From NCBI RefSeq assembly GCF_019097595.1, contig NC_080731.1, positions 17,013,071-17,077,070 of the forward strand: a DNA stretch of 64,000 nucleotides. The letters run 5' to 3'. Below, in pieces: positions 15,991 through 34,275 of this stretch (position 1 is the first letter of the stretch; the number at the start of each line of letters is the position of its first letter). The translations under genes were made by a program, and so were the position numbers. The DNA is from Hemibagrus wyckioides. Its lineage: Eukaryota > Chordata > Actinopteri > Siluriformes > Bagridae. The notes beneath the pieces are model-generated. The model searched no databases. It was not told the DNA's origin and worked only from the letters and a program-made list of their open reading frames with translations.

Positions 15991-18534
15991 GCTTTATAGT
16001 ATAGTCTCAGCACATTCTACTACTCCTCACTACTACTATAACAGCTCTTAATACATTTCAGTTAAAGGGGGGTATTTACCATTGTGCAGTGATGTCACAG
16101 AATTCAGTCGGACAATCCAGTATCCCGTTCCCCACCCCCTTGGCTGGGTCCAGTTTCATTCCTTCCCTTTTGAAGTGACACGAAGAGCACCATGGGTTTT
16201 CCCTCACCCACATGCCAGAAAAGACCGGCTTGTTATTAGTGGACTGCTGGGGATTGGCACAGCTGCCCCATAAGCCTGTGTGTATGTGTGCGAGTGTGTG
16301 TGTGGGTATTTCTCTCAACGCCGGTGGTACTCCAGAGAGCTGCTGAGTGACATAAAGTTGTTACAAAAGGCTGGGTGTGAAATGGCTTAGATATTTTTTG
16401 GCATAGGTAACGCGTATGGACACAGAGTTGCCCGGGCACTAGGGACTGAACAAAACATCAAAAGGCTTAATTTTTGCAGTTTCATAACCCAAACTCCACT
16501 ATTTTTACTGTAAGAAACTTCTGAGAATATTGTTTTATGAAATTATAAATAAATTAATGTAAAATGGTATTCATCTCGGATTGGAATAAAAATAATTGCA
16601 TGCAAGGGCCCATTTAACGGCATGGCTGGAATAAAAAAAAAGGTTAAACATAGCTCCCTGAGGGAAATCCGAGTTAATCCAGATTCCGGCACTGTTCCAC
16701 CCCCCCCCCCCCCCCACCTCTTTCTTATTTTCGACACCAGAGGTGGCCTTGAATGCAAGGTCCTAAGCGTGGTTTGACTAGCGTATACTGAGCAAAGCAT
16801 TTCACATTTCATGCTTCAAAAGCATGAAGGAAGAGAGGTGAAGAAAGCGATTGGAGGGATGTGTAAGATTCCTGAAAAACATCTAGCAATTTTTGTGTCT
16901 TGATGACAAAAGAAATGACCACAGTAACATGATCAAAATGTAGAGATGTGAATTCAAAATGGTTGATTCTGTGTTGAGGAGAAAATATATTTTAAAGCTT
17001 TCCACCGGTGATGGAAATTTGGTACAGAGTATATGAGGATGAAATAACTATGAATGAACAGATTTTCGAGATTTGTCAACAATTTGAGTGGATACATTAA
17101 GAAAATGTCAGAGATGAGGAAATACAGTGAGCTGGGAGGCTTTGCACTCTAAACTCAATACCAGACTCCATTGTAATATAAAGCTGTAACTCAATATGTC
17201 ACCTAATCCCAATTAACAGCATAGAACGGTACGACTCCTGCCCTCGTGAAATAAAAACACTTCTTGGCACAATCATTCTGCCACTCACTCCTACTGATCC
17301 CACATCTGTTTTATTAAATGTCACAGAATCTAAGACACAAAACTGTCGAACGGTTTCTCAGTGCCGGTTACACTTAGGGTTCAGAGTCAGTAACTGGAGG
17401 TAGCTAAAAAAGAAGTCATTTTATTAATTCAGGCTTTTAAAAAATAATCAGCCAGCAATACCAAAGAAATAGTCTATGAAGAGGTGAAGTGGCAGATTCA
17501 GTTCTGTAGGAAACAAAATGCCAGAGCTTTAACCTTGATTACGAGAGCTGTTTCATTTCTGAAACTTTCTCTTAAAGACTACACTCTTTACATCCATTTC
17601 CAAAAATGCTGTAATACTTATGTACGATGTAGTCTAACAAAACTATTATGTAACTAAAATAAGCACTACAGGTGAACAAGGAGGCCTGGGGTTTCCTCTG
17701 GGTTCCCCGGTTTCCTCTGCCAGTCCAAAGACATAACTTGTAGGCTGATAGCCATTTCTAAATTTGTCTGTAGTGTGTGAATAGGTGTGTGTGTGTATGT
17801 GTGTGTGTGTATGTGAGAGAGAGAGAGAGAGAGAGAGAAAAATGGGAGGAGCTTATCTACTTCTTCGCAGTTCATAAGTTTCAGATAATAAGGTTGTGAT
17901 TGGCCAAAACAAGTGTTAAATAAATAAAAAACCTGTTAAGTTTTGATCATCTACTTGCTACAGATTTAGAGAAGACTTGGTATAGGTGCAGTTCATTAAA
18001 ATAGTTTATTACTGCCTGTAGTGTAAGTGTATCTTCGTGTATAGCTACACTTGTTCTGGTATTAAATGTTATCCTTGACTTGTGGGAAAAAGTACAGGAT
18101 GACTCGGTTTTGCAGTGCTGTCTGGCAGGTGTGTTTTATGGTGTGACGGTTTGTGTTGCCTGGTGTCTTGTAGTTAAAGGAATGGAGATTGATTAGTGCT
18201 ATGGGACGTCAGGAAGAGGAGGAGAAACTCAGGTTTATTTTACTAAATAGCCAATCAGTGGGAGCAGTGGGAGTTTATGTACTGGACATATATCAGTCTC
18301 ACACTTTATGCTGGGCCTCATTTGGCTTATTGAGATACACATTAACTTTTATACAGTCTGTATGGATATAAAACTGCAGAAAATGCAAGAATATTTATCT
18401 GAATCATAAAGCTTCCTGTCAGAAATTGTTAACATTTAAAAAAAGAAAAGAAAAGAAAAGAAAGAGGGAGATTACTAATCAGTTAATAAGGAGAAACTGT
18501 AATACTTCCTTTATGAAAACAATATTCACAAATT

Positions 18535-18537
<3 letters not shown>

Positions 18538-18610
<73 letters not shown>

Positions 18611-18752
18611 GCAGAGCAAGAGAGGCACAGAGAGACAGAGAGAGAGATACAGAGAGACAAAGAGAGTGAGAGAGACAGAAATCGACAGAGAGACAGATAG
18701 AGAAAGGCAGAGAGAGTGAGAAAAAGAGAGAGACAGAGAAAGAGAGAGAGAG
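18538..18752. repeat. (GA)n and GA-rich low-complexity tract
   Basis: Near-perfect AG repeats to about 18,606, then purine-only text mixing GAGACAGA and GAGAGAGA. The + strand is almost entirely purine for about 200 bases, a composition able to form triplex DNA. Confidence 0.9.
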
Positions 18753-18795
<43 letters not shown>

Positions 18796-18879
18796 TCTAC
18801 ATACTAATGCATACTATCATCATAACTATTATTATTATTATTATTATTATTATTGTTGTTGTTGTTGTTGTTGTTGTTA
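18753..18879. repeat. Facing (ATA)n and (ATT)n/(GTT)n microsatellites
   Basis: About 14 ATA units are followed within about 35 bases by about 10 ATT units and then 8 or so GTT units. The first two tracts are complementary and can pair into a long AT hairpin. Confidence 0.9.
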
Positions 18880-18891
18880 TATAGTAAGATT

Positions 18892-18973
18892 CCATAAAGG
18901 GAAATAATCACGTGATTTCAGTAACTCTGTACTGCATCATGTACTGCAACCACGTGATTATTTTCCTGTATGG
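18892..18973. repeat. Imperfect 32-bp inverted repeat with CACGTG in each arm
   Basis: The left arm starts CCATAAAGGGAAATAATCAC and the right arm, read on the opposite strand, starts CCATACAGGAAAATAATCAC. They match over about 32 bases with a handful of differences, separated by a central stretch of under 20 bases. Each arm contains a perfect E-box CACGTG. It looks like a small foldback element (MITE-like); transposase family not recognised. Confidence 0.7.
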
Positions 18974-19149
18974 CGCTTCACTAAATAGCATGAATACTCT
19001 TTTGACACTTTAGTACGGAAGTAACCTGTTTTGTGACTTCACTGCTTGTTAATAGAGCTAATTTAAAAAAAAAAAAAGTACATCATATTAATTAGGCAAA
19101 TTATGCGTTTTATTTTTTTTTATATTATTATTATTAAATCAGTCTATTG

Positions 19150-19640
19150 TAAGTAGTAAAGACGTGTCATGTAGCCATGGAGACTAGCGAACGCGCCACT
19201 AATAACGTCCTGACGTAGCGTTCTATTTTGCCATATGATTTGGCACATAAGTGCCGGTTTATACAGCGCCTGTGTGATGTTTACTAGCCACACCCAGCGC
19301 GAACGCGATTGGTTCGTGCGCGTCCCCCAGGCAGCCAATCAAAAAGTGTCGTCTTTAGTCCAGTTTAAACTCCAGCTGGACTGTGATGAGGAGAAGAGGT
19401 CACCCTGCTTCTTTCCTAGCACTTCCTCTTTTCCTCTGCCTCTTCATTTTTTTTTTCTTCAGGAATAAATCATGCTAAAGAGGGTTTAGGAGGTTTTTAA
19501 GAGGCTTAGAGGATTAAGGACACATCCTGAAACATGAAGAAACAACTCCATGTGCACAGAGACTTATAATTTGCCCAGAACTGAACCTACAAAAGATCAA
19601 AAGTGATTTTATTTTGGTTCTTTGGATCATCCAAGTGAAC
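19150..19640 (+). promoter_or_regulatory. Probable promoter and 5' UTR of the T-box gene
   Basis: This segment is richer in GC and CpG than the flanking intergenic DNA. It holds a CRE-like TGACGTAG near 19,212, an inverted CCAAT box (GATTGG) near 19,308 and a direct CCAAT box (GCCAATC) near 19,334, plus CCACACCC near 19,290. No TATA box is evident at a suitable distance. The CCAAT pair lies about 310-330 bases upstream of the chosen start codon. The transcription start cannot be placed from sequence alone. Confidence 0.5.
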
Positions 19641-25903
<6,263 letters not shown>

Positions 25904-25927
25904 AAGACCTCATTTCAACTTAACAGC

Positions 25928-25933
25928 AATAAA
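25928..25933 (+). terminator. Poly(A) signal of the T-box gene
   Basis: AATAAA lies 25 bases after the TAA stop, so the 3' UTR may be very short. No other strong signal is seen in the following 100 bases. Confidence 0.5.
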
Positions 25934-27300
25934 CATTTCACACCTGTGACTGAAGTGAAAATAAAAAAAAAATCATGATGTAGAATAGGAGCTGGAGAAA
26001 GACTCTTAATCTCAAAAACACTCACCTGTAAGGGGGTAAAACCGGGTAAAACAAGCCACTCCTTATTAATTTTTTGTGCAGCGCAGTACAATCTGAGCTG
26101 CGTGAATGAAATGCATTGAGCTACAGCAATATTTGCACTTTACAAACAGATTTTGGACCAAAGCTTGCAGATTACACCTAGAACATAAAACCGGTTGAAA
26201 TAAAAAAAAATGATTAAAATCCAATAATTTAGTTTTATTTTTAAAATAAAACAATATAGCTTTTTTTAAGTATTAGTACTACAAAAAATGTTATCCGATA
26301 TAAAGTTTAGGAAAAAGGTTAAACAGCTGTCGGATATGTTGGATAGACATATGATGCATCTTTCCTGTTTTACCTTTATTTGAAATTATTATAACACAGA
26401 AGTTCAGTATAAGACGAATCACATTGTTTGTACTTTAGTTAAGTGATCTTTTCTTCATAAAATGTTCAAATGAGCCAAAAGGGCTCAAATGTTAAAGAGT
26501 TTTATTTGCCATGGCTTGTCTTCCCCTGTTTTCCTCCACAGTGTAACCCATCCTGGGAGTGTAACCCATCTATAAGAAGCCCATAACAGATAAATGTAAA
26601 TGTAAAATATGGAATTTAGGCTATTTATTCTTTAGCATTTTGCAGATATGTGTGCATGAGTAATATATTGGAAGAGAACGTGAAAGATATATAAAATGGA
26701 TTTGTCACCAAATAAAGTGAATGGCTTTGTATACAGGACTCCATGAGCATGATTCTCTTACTGGCACTTTACAGCAGGGTTGGAAATTATTTACTGTAAT
26801 TTACTATCAAATGTTGATGTGTCTTAAATGTCAATGACAAAATCAGGAGGTGTTTGACAGGTAGGTTGTTTATGGACAGGAAGTAGACCAGACAGTATTT
26901 TAAATATTCCTCATTATTATCTACATTTCTGAGCCATTATTTTGGTCCAAAGCTGTCATTGTGCAGTCTTTTAAACAAAAACATTATTGCTTATTATTTT
27001 TTACTTTTTAAATGAAGAATTTATTTGAAAGATTATTATCTGTTGAAGAGCAGATTAATATAAAATTATTATTATCATTATTATTAGTAGTAGTAGTAGT
27101 AGTAGTAGTAGTAGAAGTAATAGTTGTTGTTATAGTAACTAATAAATATATTAATTATTCAACCAATCAGAGCATTAATAAAGCTTCGTGACATTAAAAT
27201 GAGAGGAAGGCCTAACAAATAACCGTAAACGTTCATAACCCTAACCTAATAGACCCCATATACTCCACTAGTTTGCTACAACATTCAAATTAAATAAATA
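25934..27300. other. Intergenic DNA between the T-box gene and tm2d2
   Basis: No gene supported. Contains the short palindrome TGAGCCAAAAGGGCTCA near 26,472, ATT/AGT trinucleotide runs at 27,063-27,115 and otherwise AT-rich text. Confidence 0.6.
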
Positions 27301-27891
27301 AAGAGTCGCGTTTGTCAACGTCATCAGTGTGCGACGCACTTATCAAACGCCGAACGATGACTTGAAACGAAGCAGCGTGCTAATTTAGCCGTCCAATCTC
27401 TGTATATTTAGAATAAACGTACATTCTGTAGTCTGTAAATTGTACAGATATATAAAATATATTCAACACTCTTATGACAAGTGAAGTAAACGTTAGAAAT
27501 ATTGTAACAGCGTCTAGAATGATTTTTTCCCCACCCATATTCCGGAGCCCCGTCTCTTGTTCACTGATTGGCTGGTTTTCTGAACGATGACGCTACAAGA
27601 AGTGTTATGAGCAATATTAACTCTCGGTAATGGTTTTAATTTAAACGAATAAAAATAATGGTGTGATGTAAATACATTTGGTTTACTGTGGACAATTATG
27701 GTCCATCTATTTTGCTCTAGAGAACATTTTGTAGTTGTTAAAGCGTCATCACGAGGAGCCCGCTGACTGGACAGCTCTCCTCGCCAATCCAAGCTCAGGA
27801 GGCGGGACTTGTCGAAATACGGGGAGGCTTGTGCGGTTAGCATGTGAGCTAAGCTCGCTGTAATGAGTGTTTTGTAGTCAGAACCTTCGCC
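27301..27891 (+). promoter_or_regulatory. Probable promoter and 5' UTR of tm2d2
   Basis: GC content and CpG frequency rise toward the start codon. Inverted CCAAT boxes occur (GATTGGC near 27,566) and a direct GCCAATC near 27,782. No TATA box is placed. The start ATG at 27,892 follows CTTCGCC, a fair Kozak context. This fits a TATA-less promoter of a widely expressed gene. Confidence 0.45.
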
Positions 27892-30800
27892 ATGTCTCAG
27901 ATTTCTGTAAATTATGTGTTGTTAGGCGGACAGTTTTTCTTGCTCGTGTCGGTGCTGCTTTTGCAATGCCTGGAAGGGACCGACTCTGAGAACTCCACCA
28001 CACCCGGAAGCAGAGAGACAACAGCAACCAGCACCATTACAACCACAACGACAACGACTACAACAACATCTACTACATCCACTACAGTCACAGCGCTGTG
28101 CACACAGCAACCTGAAGAGAACGTCACGTATAAAAACATCACAACAGCAGAGCCGGCAAACCACACGGAGCAGTATGAATACAGCCCTCCATCCCCGGTG
28201 GTGCTCTGCCGCTACCTGTAAGTACCTCCTGAAATCAAGCTATTTCTACCTGTTCCTTAGTATCACGGACACTAATACTACAGCATAGCTAGGTTAAAAA
28301 TATAAAGGATAATTTTGAAGATCTTTTCATGATGACTCATCCTGTACTGGTTTTGTTGTTATCCAATTAAATGCTTTATAGATGATTATGCCCCGCCCCC
28401 GGGGGCGTGTCCATATTAGTGCGACGTTTGTTTAGATTTGGCACGACCACTACTGTCTGTTGTGTAAATCAGGCAGTAATCAATGAAATAATGATCTGAA
28501 GAAGATTCCTGTCTGTTAAAAGATCAACCATGGGCAAGTCGTAACCTGTTAGAGATGACCAGGTACTGGGGTGAAATGTTCTGTACTTCACTTAGACTGA
28601 TTCTACAACACTGCAGTGATGTTTACTAGGATAAAACGACCTCCTTCTAAGCTTTGTTTTTCCTCACAATGGCTCTGAACACATTTAACAAGAGGATAAG
28701 AAGTTCTTTCTACATTATTGAAGTAAAGTTGAGAATGTGGAACTGAAGAAACGCTATAGGATTGGTGTGAATCGCTGGATTGAGGAAATTCAAAACAGTG
28801 TTTTATGGCTTTCTCGTATGAACATAAGATAAATCTCTATAATTAATCTTTTCTCTGACGTTGTGCTTCATATTTTTACGAACAAGGATCATTGTATTTA
28901 TGTGTCTCATCATTATCTGATTTTTTTTTTTTAATCAGTCCTGAGGAGTTTATATACTGCAGAGAACCTGTCGATCACGACGGAAACCTCACAGCCTTCC
29001 TGGAGCTGGGACACGGCTGTGTGAAGGCAAGTACCGCAAAGCCCTCCATCTAAATCGGCAAAAACGTCAGAGGAATCGACATGACCTCCACCACTGATTC
29101 AGGTTTATTTTAGTTTGAAAGTGCTGCCGATTGTATTGTTTTCAATTTGTTTTGTTTTTTTATTTCTGCCCCGAGTAGCGAATTGATCAATTCAATTCTT
29201 GTGTGGTTCAGTGCACTTCGAAGATTCGGCTCATTAGTTAGGTGTAATAATGATGTTTATTAACAGCTTGAAAGTAGGAAAAAGTGCAAGGGGTGCTGTT
29301 TCTAACATTACTGTAGCATATCAGCTAAGTTGAGATCTCGGATGAAATTCGGGACGTGGCCTTCAAAGAGTAAACTGAGTAATGATTGATTAAATTACTG
29401 TGTATTTATTCTACTACTACAAAACATGAAAAAATTAAACAAAAGGTTAATAATTACACCATTACTTTATTCATTTACTTTCTGCGTTTTCTTTTACAGA
29501 TTGGAAATCAAGGTCAGGTGTACAAAGATGTGAATCACACTCAGGTTCTGTGCACAGCTCTGGACGGCATCGAGTGCGCCGGGCCTCGGGAATTCCTCCG
29601 AGGGAACGAACCATGCATCAAGTACGAGAGCAGCTTCCTCAGTGTTTGCGTTCTTCATATAACCAAATCGTATGCAGTCTGTTAGAGCAAAACCATCCCC
29701 TCCAAAGTGGACTGTTTTCCTGTAGCAGCATGTCCTGTCTCATCGTCTTTTATTCATTTTACACCAGAGCAGATTTGCAGGATTATTTAACATCATGTCT
29801 CTGTGTACATTAATAAGTAAAAAACCACAAAACCGTTTACTGACAAACCAGACCTCAGTTCCTGAGCACTGATACTAGAGACTCCTTTTATAAATATTAA
29901 ATAAGCATCTAATATCAGACATATTTTTTCTTTGTTAAATAACATCAGCTGAGCATTATACTGATATAATAATATTGCTACATTGTGACTCTTATGTCAC
30001 TCTTATGTCACTGGTTTTGCTCTATTTTGGCTCTGTGATTATGTGCACCACACGCCACTAGAGGGAGGTCTAGCATTAGGATTGAACACATAGTGATGAA
30101 GGCTGTTCATTACAACGTCGCACTGCTTCTAAAGGTAATATCTACATATTTCATGTCCTGGGGGCTTAATTACGCAACCCATTTCTCTTTTTCCTTCCAT
30201 GTACAATTTACTGCATCTGCCAAATGCTGACAAGGTCAGAAACACACCCAAAAACACACTCCTGTTCAACTTTTCCATCAAGAACAACATGACCAGGCAC
30301 TGTAGATAGATAGATACATCAGACTTATCAGTGTATCAGTGTTTCTGGCTTCAAGATGCTTTTTTGATTAAGTAATTTTTTGTAAACACCAAACAGAGCA
30401 GCATACAGGATCAGAGACCACATTGGTAAATCTGTTCGTGATTATGTAATCAGTCCATCTAGAACTTAGGTGTCAAACCGGATCCACAAAGGGCCGTGTG
30501 GGTGCAGGTTTTCATTCCAACCCGAGCAGAAGCCACACCTGATCCACCTGTTTAATCAACTGATTTTGGCTTTCAGTAGAATCAGGTGTGGCTTCTGTTT
30601 AATCAGTTTCCTGTTCCCTTGAATGTGTCAGGGTCGAAAAATCGCAAACTTCTCTGTGTATCTTGCATTCGCAAATTTGTGAAACCCTGAAGGGACTTCG
30701 TAACTGTGATTCAAAGGGAACATGTCACGATTCCACCAGATTCGGCTTATTTGCAGCCCAGTTCTGTTCAAGTGTGGATGGTTTTATATCCATTTGCTGA

Positions 30801-31182
30801 AGTGAAATAGTTTTCTTTTTTGACGTACTGTCTATCTCACTGAAGTGGATAGACAATGCAAGAGGAAATAAATTGATAACGTTCTCAAAGTAGATCTGCC
30901 AAAGTATGTTGCAGACATGAGGGAAGTTATATTCTATACTATATATCTAATGTATGTTGTGTCCACAGATACACGGGGCACTACTTCATCACCACGCTTT
31001 TGTACTCGTTCTTCCTGGGTTGCTTCGGCGTGGACCGCTTCTGCCTGGGTCACACAGGCACTGCCGTCGGGAAGCTGCTGACTCTTGGAGGCCTGGGAAT
31101 CTGGTGGTTTGTGGATCTCATCCTGCTCATAACCGGAGGACTGACACCCAGTGATGGCAGCAACTGGTGCACGTTCTACTGA
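27892..31182 (+). CDS. tm2d2: TM2 domain-containing protein 2
   Basis: A predicted two-pass membrane protein. Family members, with the fly Almondex group, have been linked to Notch signalling and gamma-secretase biology; the exact job of TM2D2 is not settled. Four exons join in frame: 27,892-28,217, 28,939-29,026, 29,500-29,621, 30,969-31,182 (750 nt, 249 aa). A signal peptide lies at about residues 1-30. A threonine-rich stretch follows at about 40-70, coded by ACA/ACT repeats, and makes the protein longer than the human one. Next come a Cys-rich luminal region with N-glycosylation sequons, then the TM2 domain in exon 4 (about 179-249). The DRF motif ([11 protein letters not shown]) sits between two hydrophobic segments, and the end is GSNWCTFY. 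Intron 2 has a GC donor (AAG|GCAAGT). It is convergent with htra4, about 1.9 kb between stops, as in mammals. Confidence 0.96.
29027..29028 (+). other. GC-AG splice donor of tm2d2 intron 2
   Basis: Exon 2 ends GTGAAG and the intron begins GCAAGT, the classical GC-donor consensus AG|GCAAGT. A GT donor four residues-worth of sequence earlier (TGT|GTGAAG) would also keep frame but would drop two residues that TM2D2 homologues keep between the conserved Cys and the following Gly. The GC site is therefore preferred. Confidence 0.75.
29622..30968. other. Intron 3 of tm2d2
   Basis: AT-rich intron carrying the MITE-like hairpin at 30,470-30,610. No other gene or coding signal seen. Confidence 0.7.
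30470..30610. mobile_element. MITE-like foldback element in tm2d2 intron 3
   Basis: Perfect 17-bp inverted arms, CAGAAGCCACACCTGAT at 30,527-30,543 and its complement at 30,581-30,597. They are preceded by CAAAGGGCCGTGTGGGTGCA and TTTTCATTCCAACC, text that recurs in fish hAT-like MITEs. Exact ends and target duplication were not determined. Confidence 0.6.
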
Positions 31183-31337
31183 TCGCTCACGTTTCCACCT
31201 GCAAGCACCGTGCTACTGTATCATCACTGACATTTAAGCACTTGACGTAAACACAGCCTAGTTTGTGATTCAAGAAACGTCTAAGATACGGCGTTGCTTT
31301 GTACAGTGTAAAGATTGTAAGTATTTTTTTGTTGCTG

Positions 31338-31390
31338 TAAATAAAATGTCATTCATTGTGTACATGTTTAAATAAAAACACAATAAATAC
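31338..31390 (+). terminator. Poly(A) signals of tm2d2
   Basis: Three AATAAA hexamers cluster about 160-205 bases after the stop codon, giving a compact 3' UTR with alternative cleavage possible. Confidence 0.6.
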
Positions 31391-31396
31391 ATAATA

Positions 31397-31495
31397 CAGT
31401 GCTTAAGTATTCACCCCCTTGAACATCTCCAGTCCTGATATAAATAAACAAGATTATATGTAATGAATTGAAAGGAAGCGAATACTTCTAGGGGA
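31397..31495. mobile_element. Short Tc1-derived remnant (facing TIRs)
   Basis: CAGTGCTTAAGTATTCACCC followed by CCTTGAAC is close to the terminal repeat of a common fish Tc1 family, and GCGAATACTTCTAGG about 60 bases later resembles the opposite terminus. Nothing of the transposase lies between, so this is a collapsed, non-coding relic. Confidence 0.5.
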
Positions 31496-31499
31496 AAAA

Positions 31500-32560
31500 A
31501 ATAGAGTTCTTCTCTGCATTTTGACCTTTAGAACAAATTCATACATGTTCAATCAAGGCACAGTGCAACTGTTTCGTCTGTTACGGTGCTTGGCCTTTTC
31601 CAGAGAAAATCATCTATTCCTCGTCCCATGTACAAGCTTGTGTTGTCACACTGTACTTGATTTGTTTGAGAAAATGTCAAGATTTGCATAGGAAAGATTA
31701 TAGTGATGAAAATGTCAGTCAAAAAGATGCTTTTTATTGTATTGCAGATCAAGTAGCCACAAAGCACCGGAGATGTGGTACATAAAATACATCATTCACT
31801 TTCCTTTCTGAGGAAAACAGATATAAAACAATATAAAAAGATATGACGTTAACCTATTTTTTTTTTAAGCTTGGCACTGCTTTTTTCCTGCTTTCTGGCA
31901 TGTCAAGCAGCCGGTAATTGAATAAATTGTGACTCCTTTGTTGAATCTGTCTGCTGTGAGGTCTCTCAGTCTGATTTATTTTACAGCAGGATACAACAGG
32001 CCCATGGAACGTCACACTGAACATCAATCCCAACACGATTAAATGTCCCACGATGGATTTGGTTATAATACACTAAACACATAATAAGTGCTGTAGTTTT
32101 GAGCAAATTCTTCAGAACTGCCTGCAGCCTTTGACTTCAAAAAAAATACTAAATCTTTAAAAGCACCACAGAAACATTCTCTTCTGGTGTGAATTGGGAG
32201 ATAGACGTCACCATAAAGACAATAAGGATAAAATCTGGTTGTAATTTCATACAAACAGCATGTGTTATTTAAATATTTGATAATACTTTTGCACCAGGAT
32301 GTGCTAAAAAAAAAAAAAAAAAAAATTAAACAATGCCCTTATATACGCATCACACATTGAACATTTGTGTAATATTGTTTGTCACAACTTTCATTTAGAG
32401 ATTTATTTCTTTGCATTAAAACTGACCTTTGTAGTGCATTATGGGTAATACATACAGTCCTGTCATCACCAAGAATAACAAAATCCTGAAGTCTAATGCT
32501 GCATTCACACATACAGTGATTTTATCGCTGCAATACAGTTTCCAGTCACTGTGCTACAAA
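31500..32560. other. Intergenic DNA between tm2d2 and htra4
   Basis: AT-rich, with a poly-A run of about 20 near 32,308. A TTTATT at about 32,402 on + gives AATAAA on the htra4 strand roughly 680 bases after its stop and could be its poly(A) signal. No further gene is supported. Confidence 0.45.
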
Positions 32561-32567
32561 GTCATTT

Positions 32568-32760
32568 ACATTTCATTTCTGGCATTTGGCAGACGCCCTT
32601 ATCCAGAGCGACAATTTTATCTAATTTTTTCACAACTGATCAACTAAGGGTTAAGGGCCTTGCTCAGGGGTCCAGCAGTGCAGCTTGGCAGACCTGGGAT
32701 TTAAACTCACAAACTCACTGATCTTCCAATCAGTAGTCCAGCACCTTAACCACTAATGGT
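32568..32760. mobile_element. SINE-like interspersed repeat
   Basis: Contains GGCATTTGGCAGACGCCCTT followed by ATCCAGAGCGAC, a block found in very many fish genomes in the 3' parts of SINE families. CTTGCTCAGGGGTCCAGCAG and a segment ending in CACCTTAACCACTA follow, also typical. The full tRNA-like head was not recognised, so it is probably a truncated copy. Confidence 0.6.
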
Positions 32761-33081
32761 ACTAGTGGTTGCCATGGTAATAACATGTTTCTCAGTGAGT
32801 GGAGCAACTACACTTCCGAATCAGTGTCCTTGCCATTTAAATGAAACAGTCTTGAGAGAGATTTGCCGTTTGTGTATAAAACTCTGCAGTGTATATCATA
32901 CGAGATGAAGATGAAGCACTCCCATTGGTAGTTGATCCAACTTTTTTCAATCCCCTGGACATGCCCACATCAGAAGTCATCAGCTCTCGTTTAAAATAAA
33001 TAGTCTCTGGTTGCTTCGTCGCTGCGACTCGCTGTATGTGTGAACGCAGCATTAGATTGCAGCTGACACTAACAGTGGCCA

Positions 33082-34225
33082 TCACTCCAGCTCTCCAGGA
33101 ACAACCGTCAGAGTGACAGTTTCGTTTAGGCGCCGCACTGTCACCAAGAGAGTTTCGGCTGATTGCACCTCGTGACTCACGTCGTCCGTGCTCTGAACTG
33201 ACTTGCCATTAATGCCGATGATCACATCATGGTTCTTCAGTCCAGCACTAAAAATAAAAGAAGGTACTCAGACGTGTGATGTTTGATCCCTAACTTTAGA
33301 TGATGAGGAAGTACTGAATAATCAGTGATTTTTGCATTTAATAGCTAGTTTCTCCTGCCAGGAGGTTTTCAAGGTGCATAGATGCTGCTTTTATCATGAT
33401 AATGACCCCAAACATACATCCAAATAAATAAAATAGTAAAAGAATCAACATGGATCTGTGTTGTAGATAGAGCTTCTATACTGATGTTCATCTAACTGTA
33501 CTACTTTATAAAACTCTCATGTATGGTAATTTACAGACAGGTATTCTTATTACATCAAGCTTAGATTGAAGAATGGCTTTTCTCCAGACTGGATGCTACT
33601 ATGATACAGAGGGGATGTTTGTTTCTGTTAATGTGAGCTTAATTTAGCTAAACTGATTGATGATATAAGCTAATCCGACAGTGAAGACATTATTTCACTA
33701 TAGTAGATTTTATCAGGATCAGTTCAAACAGTAATAATCAGCTGAAGTGGCGCAGATGAAAGCTGGCGTAGATCTCGGGCAGATTTCCATCACCATGATC
33801 ATGATTCTGAATCAAAAGGGGATCATTTTCAGAGACCCAGGAGGCATCACCATACTTTAACAACCACCTTCTTTTGTTCCCAAGCCTCACTAATCCCATC
33901 ACTCAGCAGCTGAGAGGCAATGACTTTAAGATTAATTGCACCTTTTTTGCTCACGCTCAAATCTTTCGTGGTTCCATAAAGCTCAGAAAGTAGCCTCCGG
34001 TCCTCGCTTGCCACCTTTCTGTCACGCTGCCAACATGCCTTGCGGTGCATGACACATCATTACGGTGCAGAGAGAAGGTGGAATGTTTTCAAGCTGAGAA
34101 ACGCACGGTAGAAAAAAAGCCCTGTGGCAGACAGTGGGACATAAATTGCATAACGAAAGCCGGGCATGATCGCATGAGTGCGGCCTCAGGGTGCTGGGGT
34201 GAAGTGGGAAGGAGAAAGAGATGAG

Positions 34226-34275
<50 letters not shown>

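Larger units (their letters stand above)
15991..19149. other. Intergenic DNA upstream of the T-box gene; no gene supported
   Basis: Holds a poly-C tract at 16,700-16,715, GT and GA runs at 17,785-17,838, a long GA-rich region at 18,538-18,752, complementary trinucleotide runs at 18,753-18,879 and an inverted repeat at 18,892-18,973. Open frames are short and have no recognisable products. The segment 17,150-17,345 looks more complex than its surroundings and could be regulatory, without direct evidence. Confidence 0.5.

Noticed and set aside
16236..16439. Short frames around 16,076-16,439 on both strands
   Set aside because: Overlapping small frames include a GT repeat and show no coherent homology or exon structure.
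28400..28415. GC box (CCCCGCCCCC) as a tm2d2 promoter
   Set aside because: It lies inside intron 1, downstream of the start codon; an internal promoter cannot be argued from one motif.
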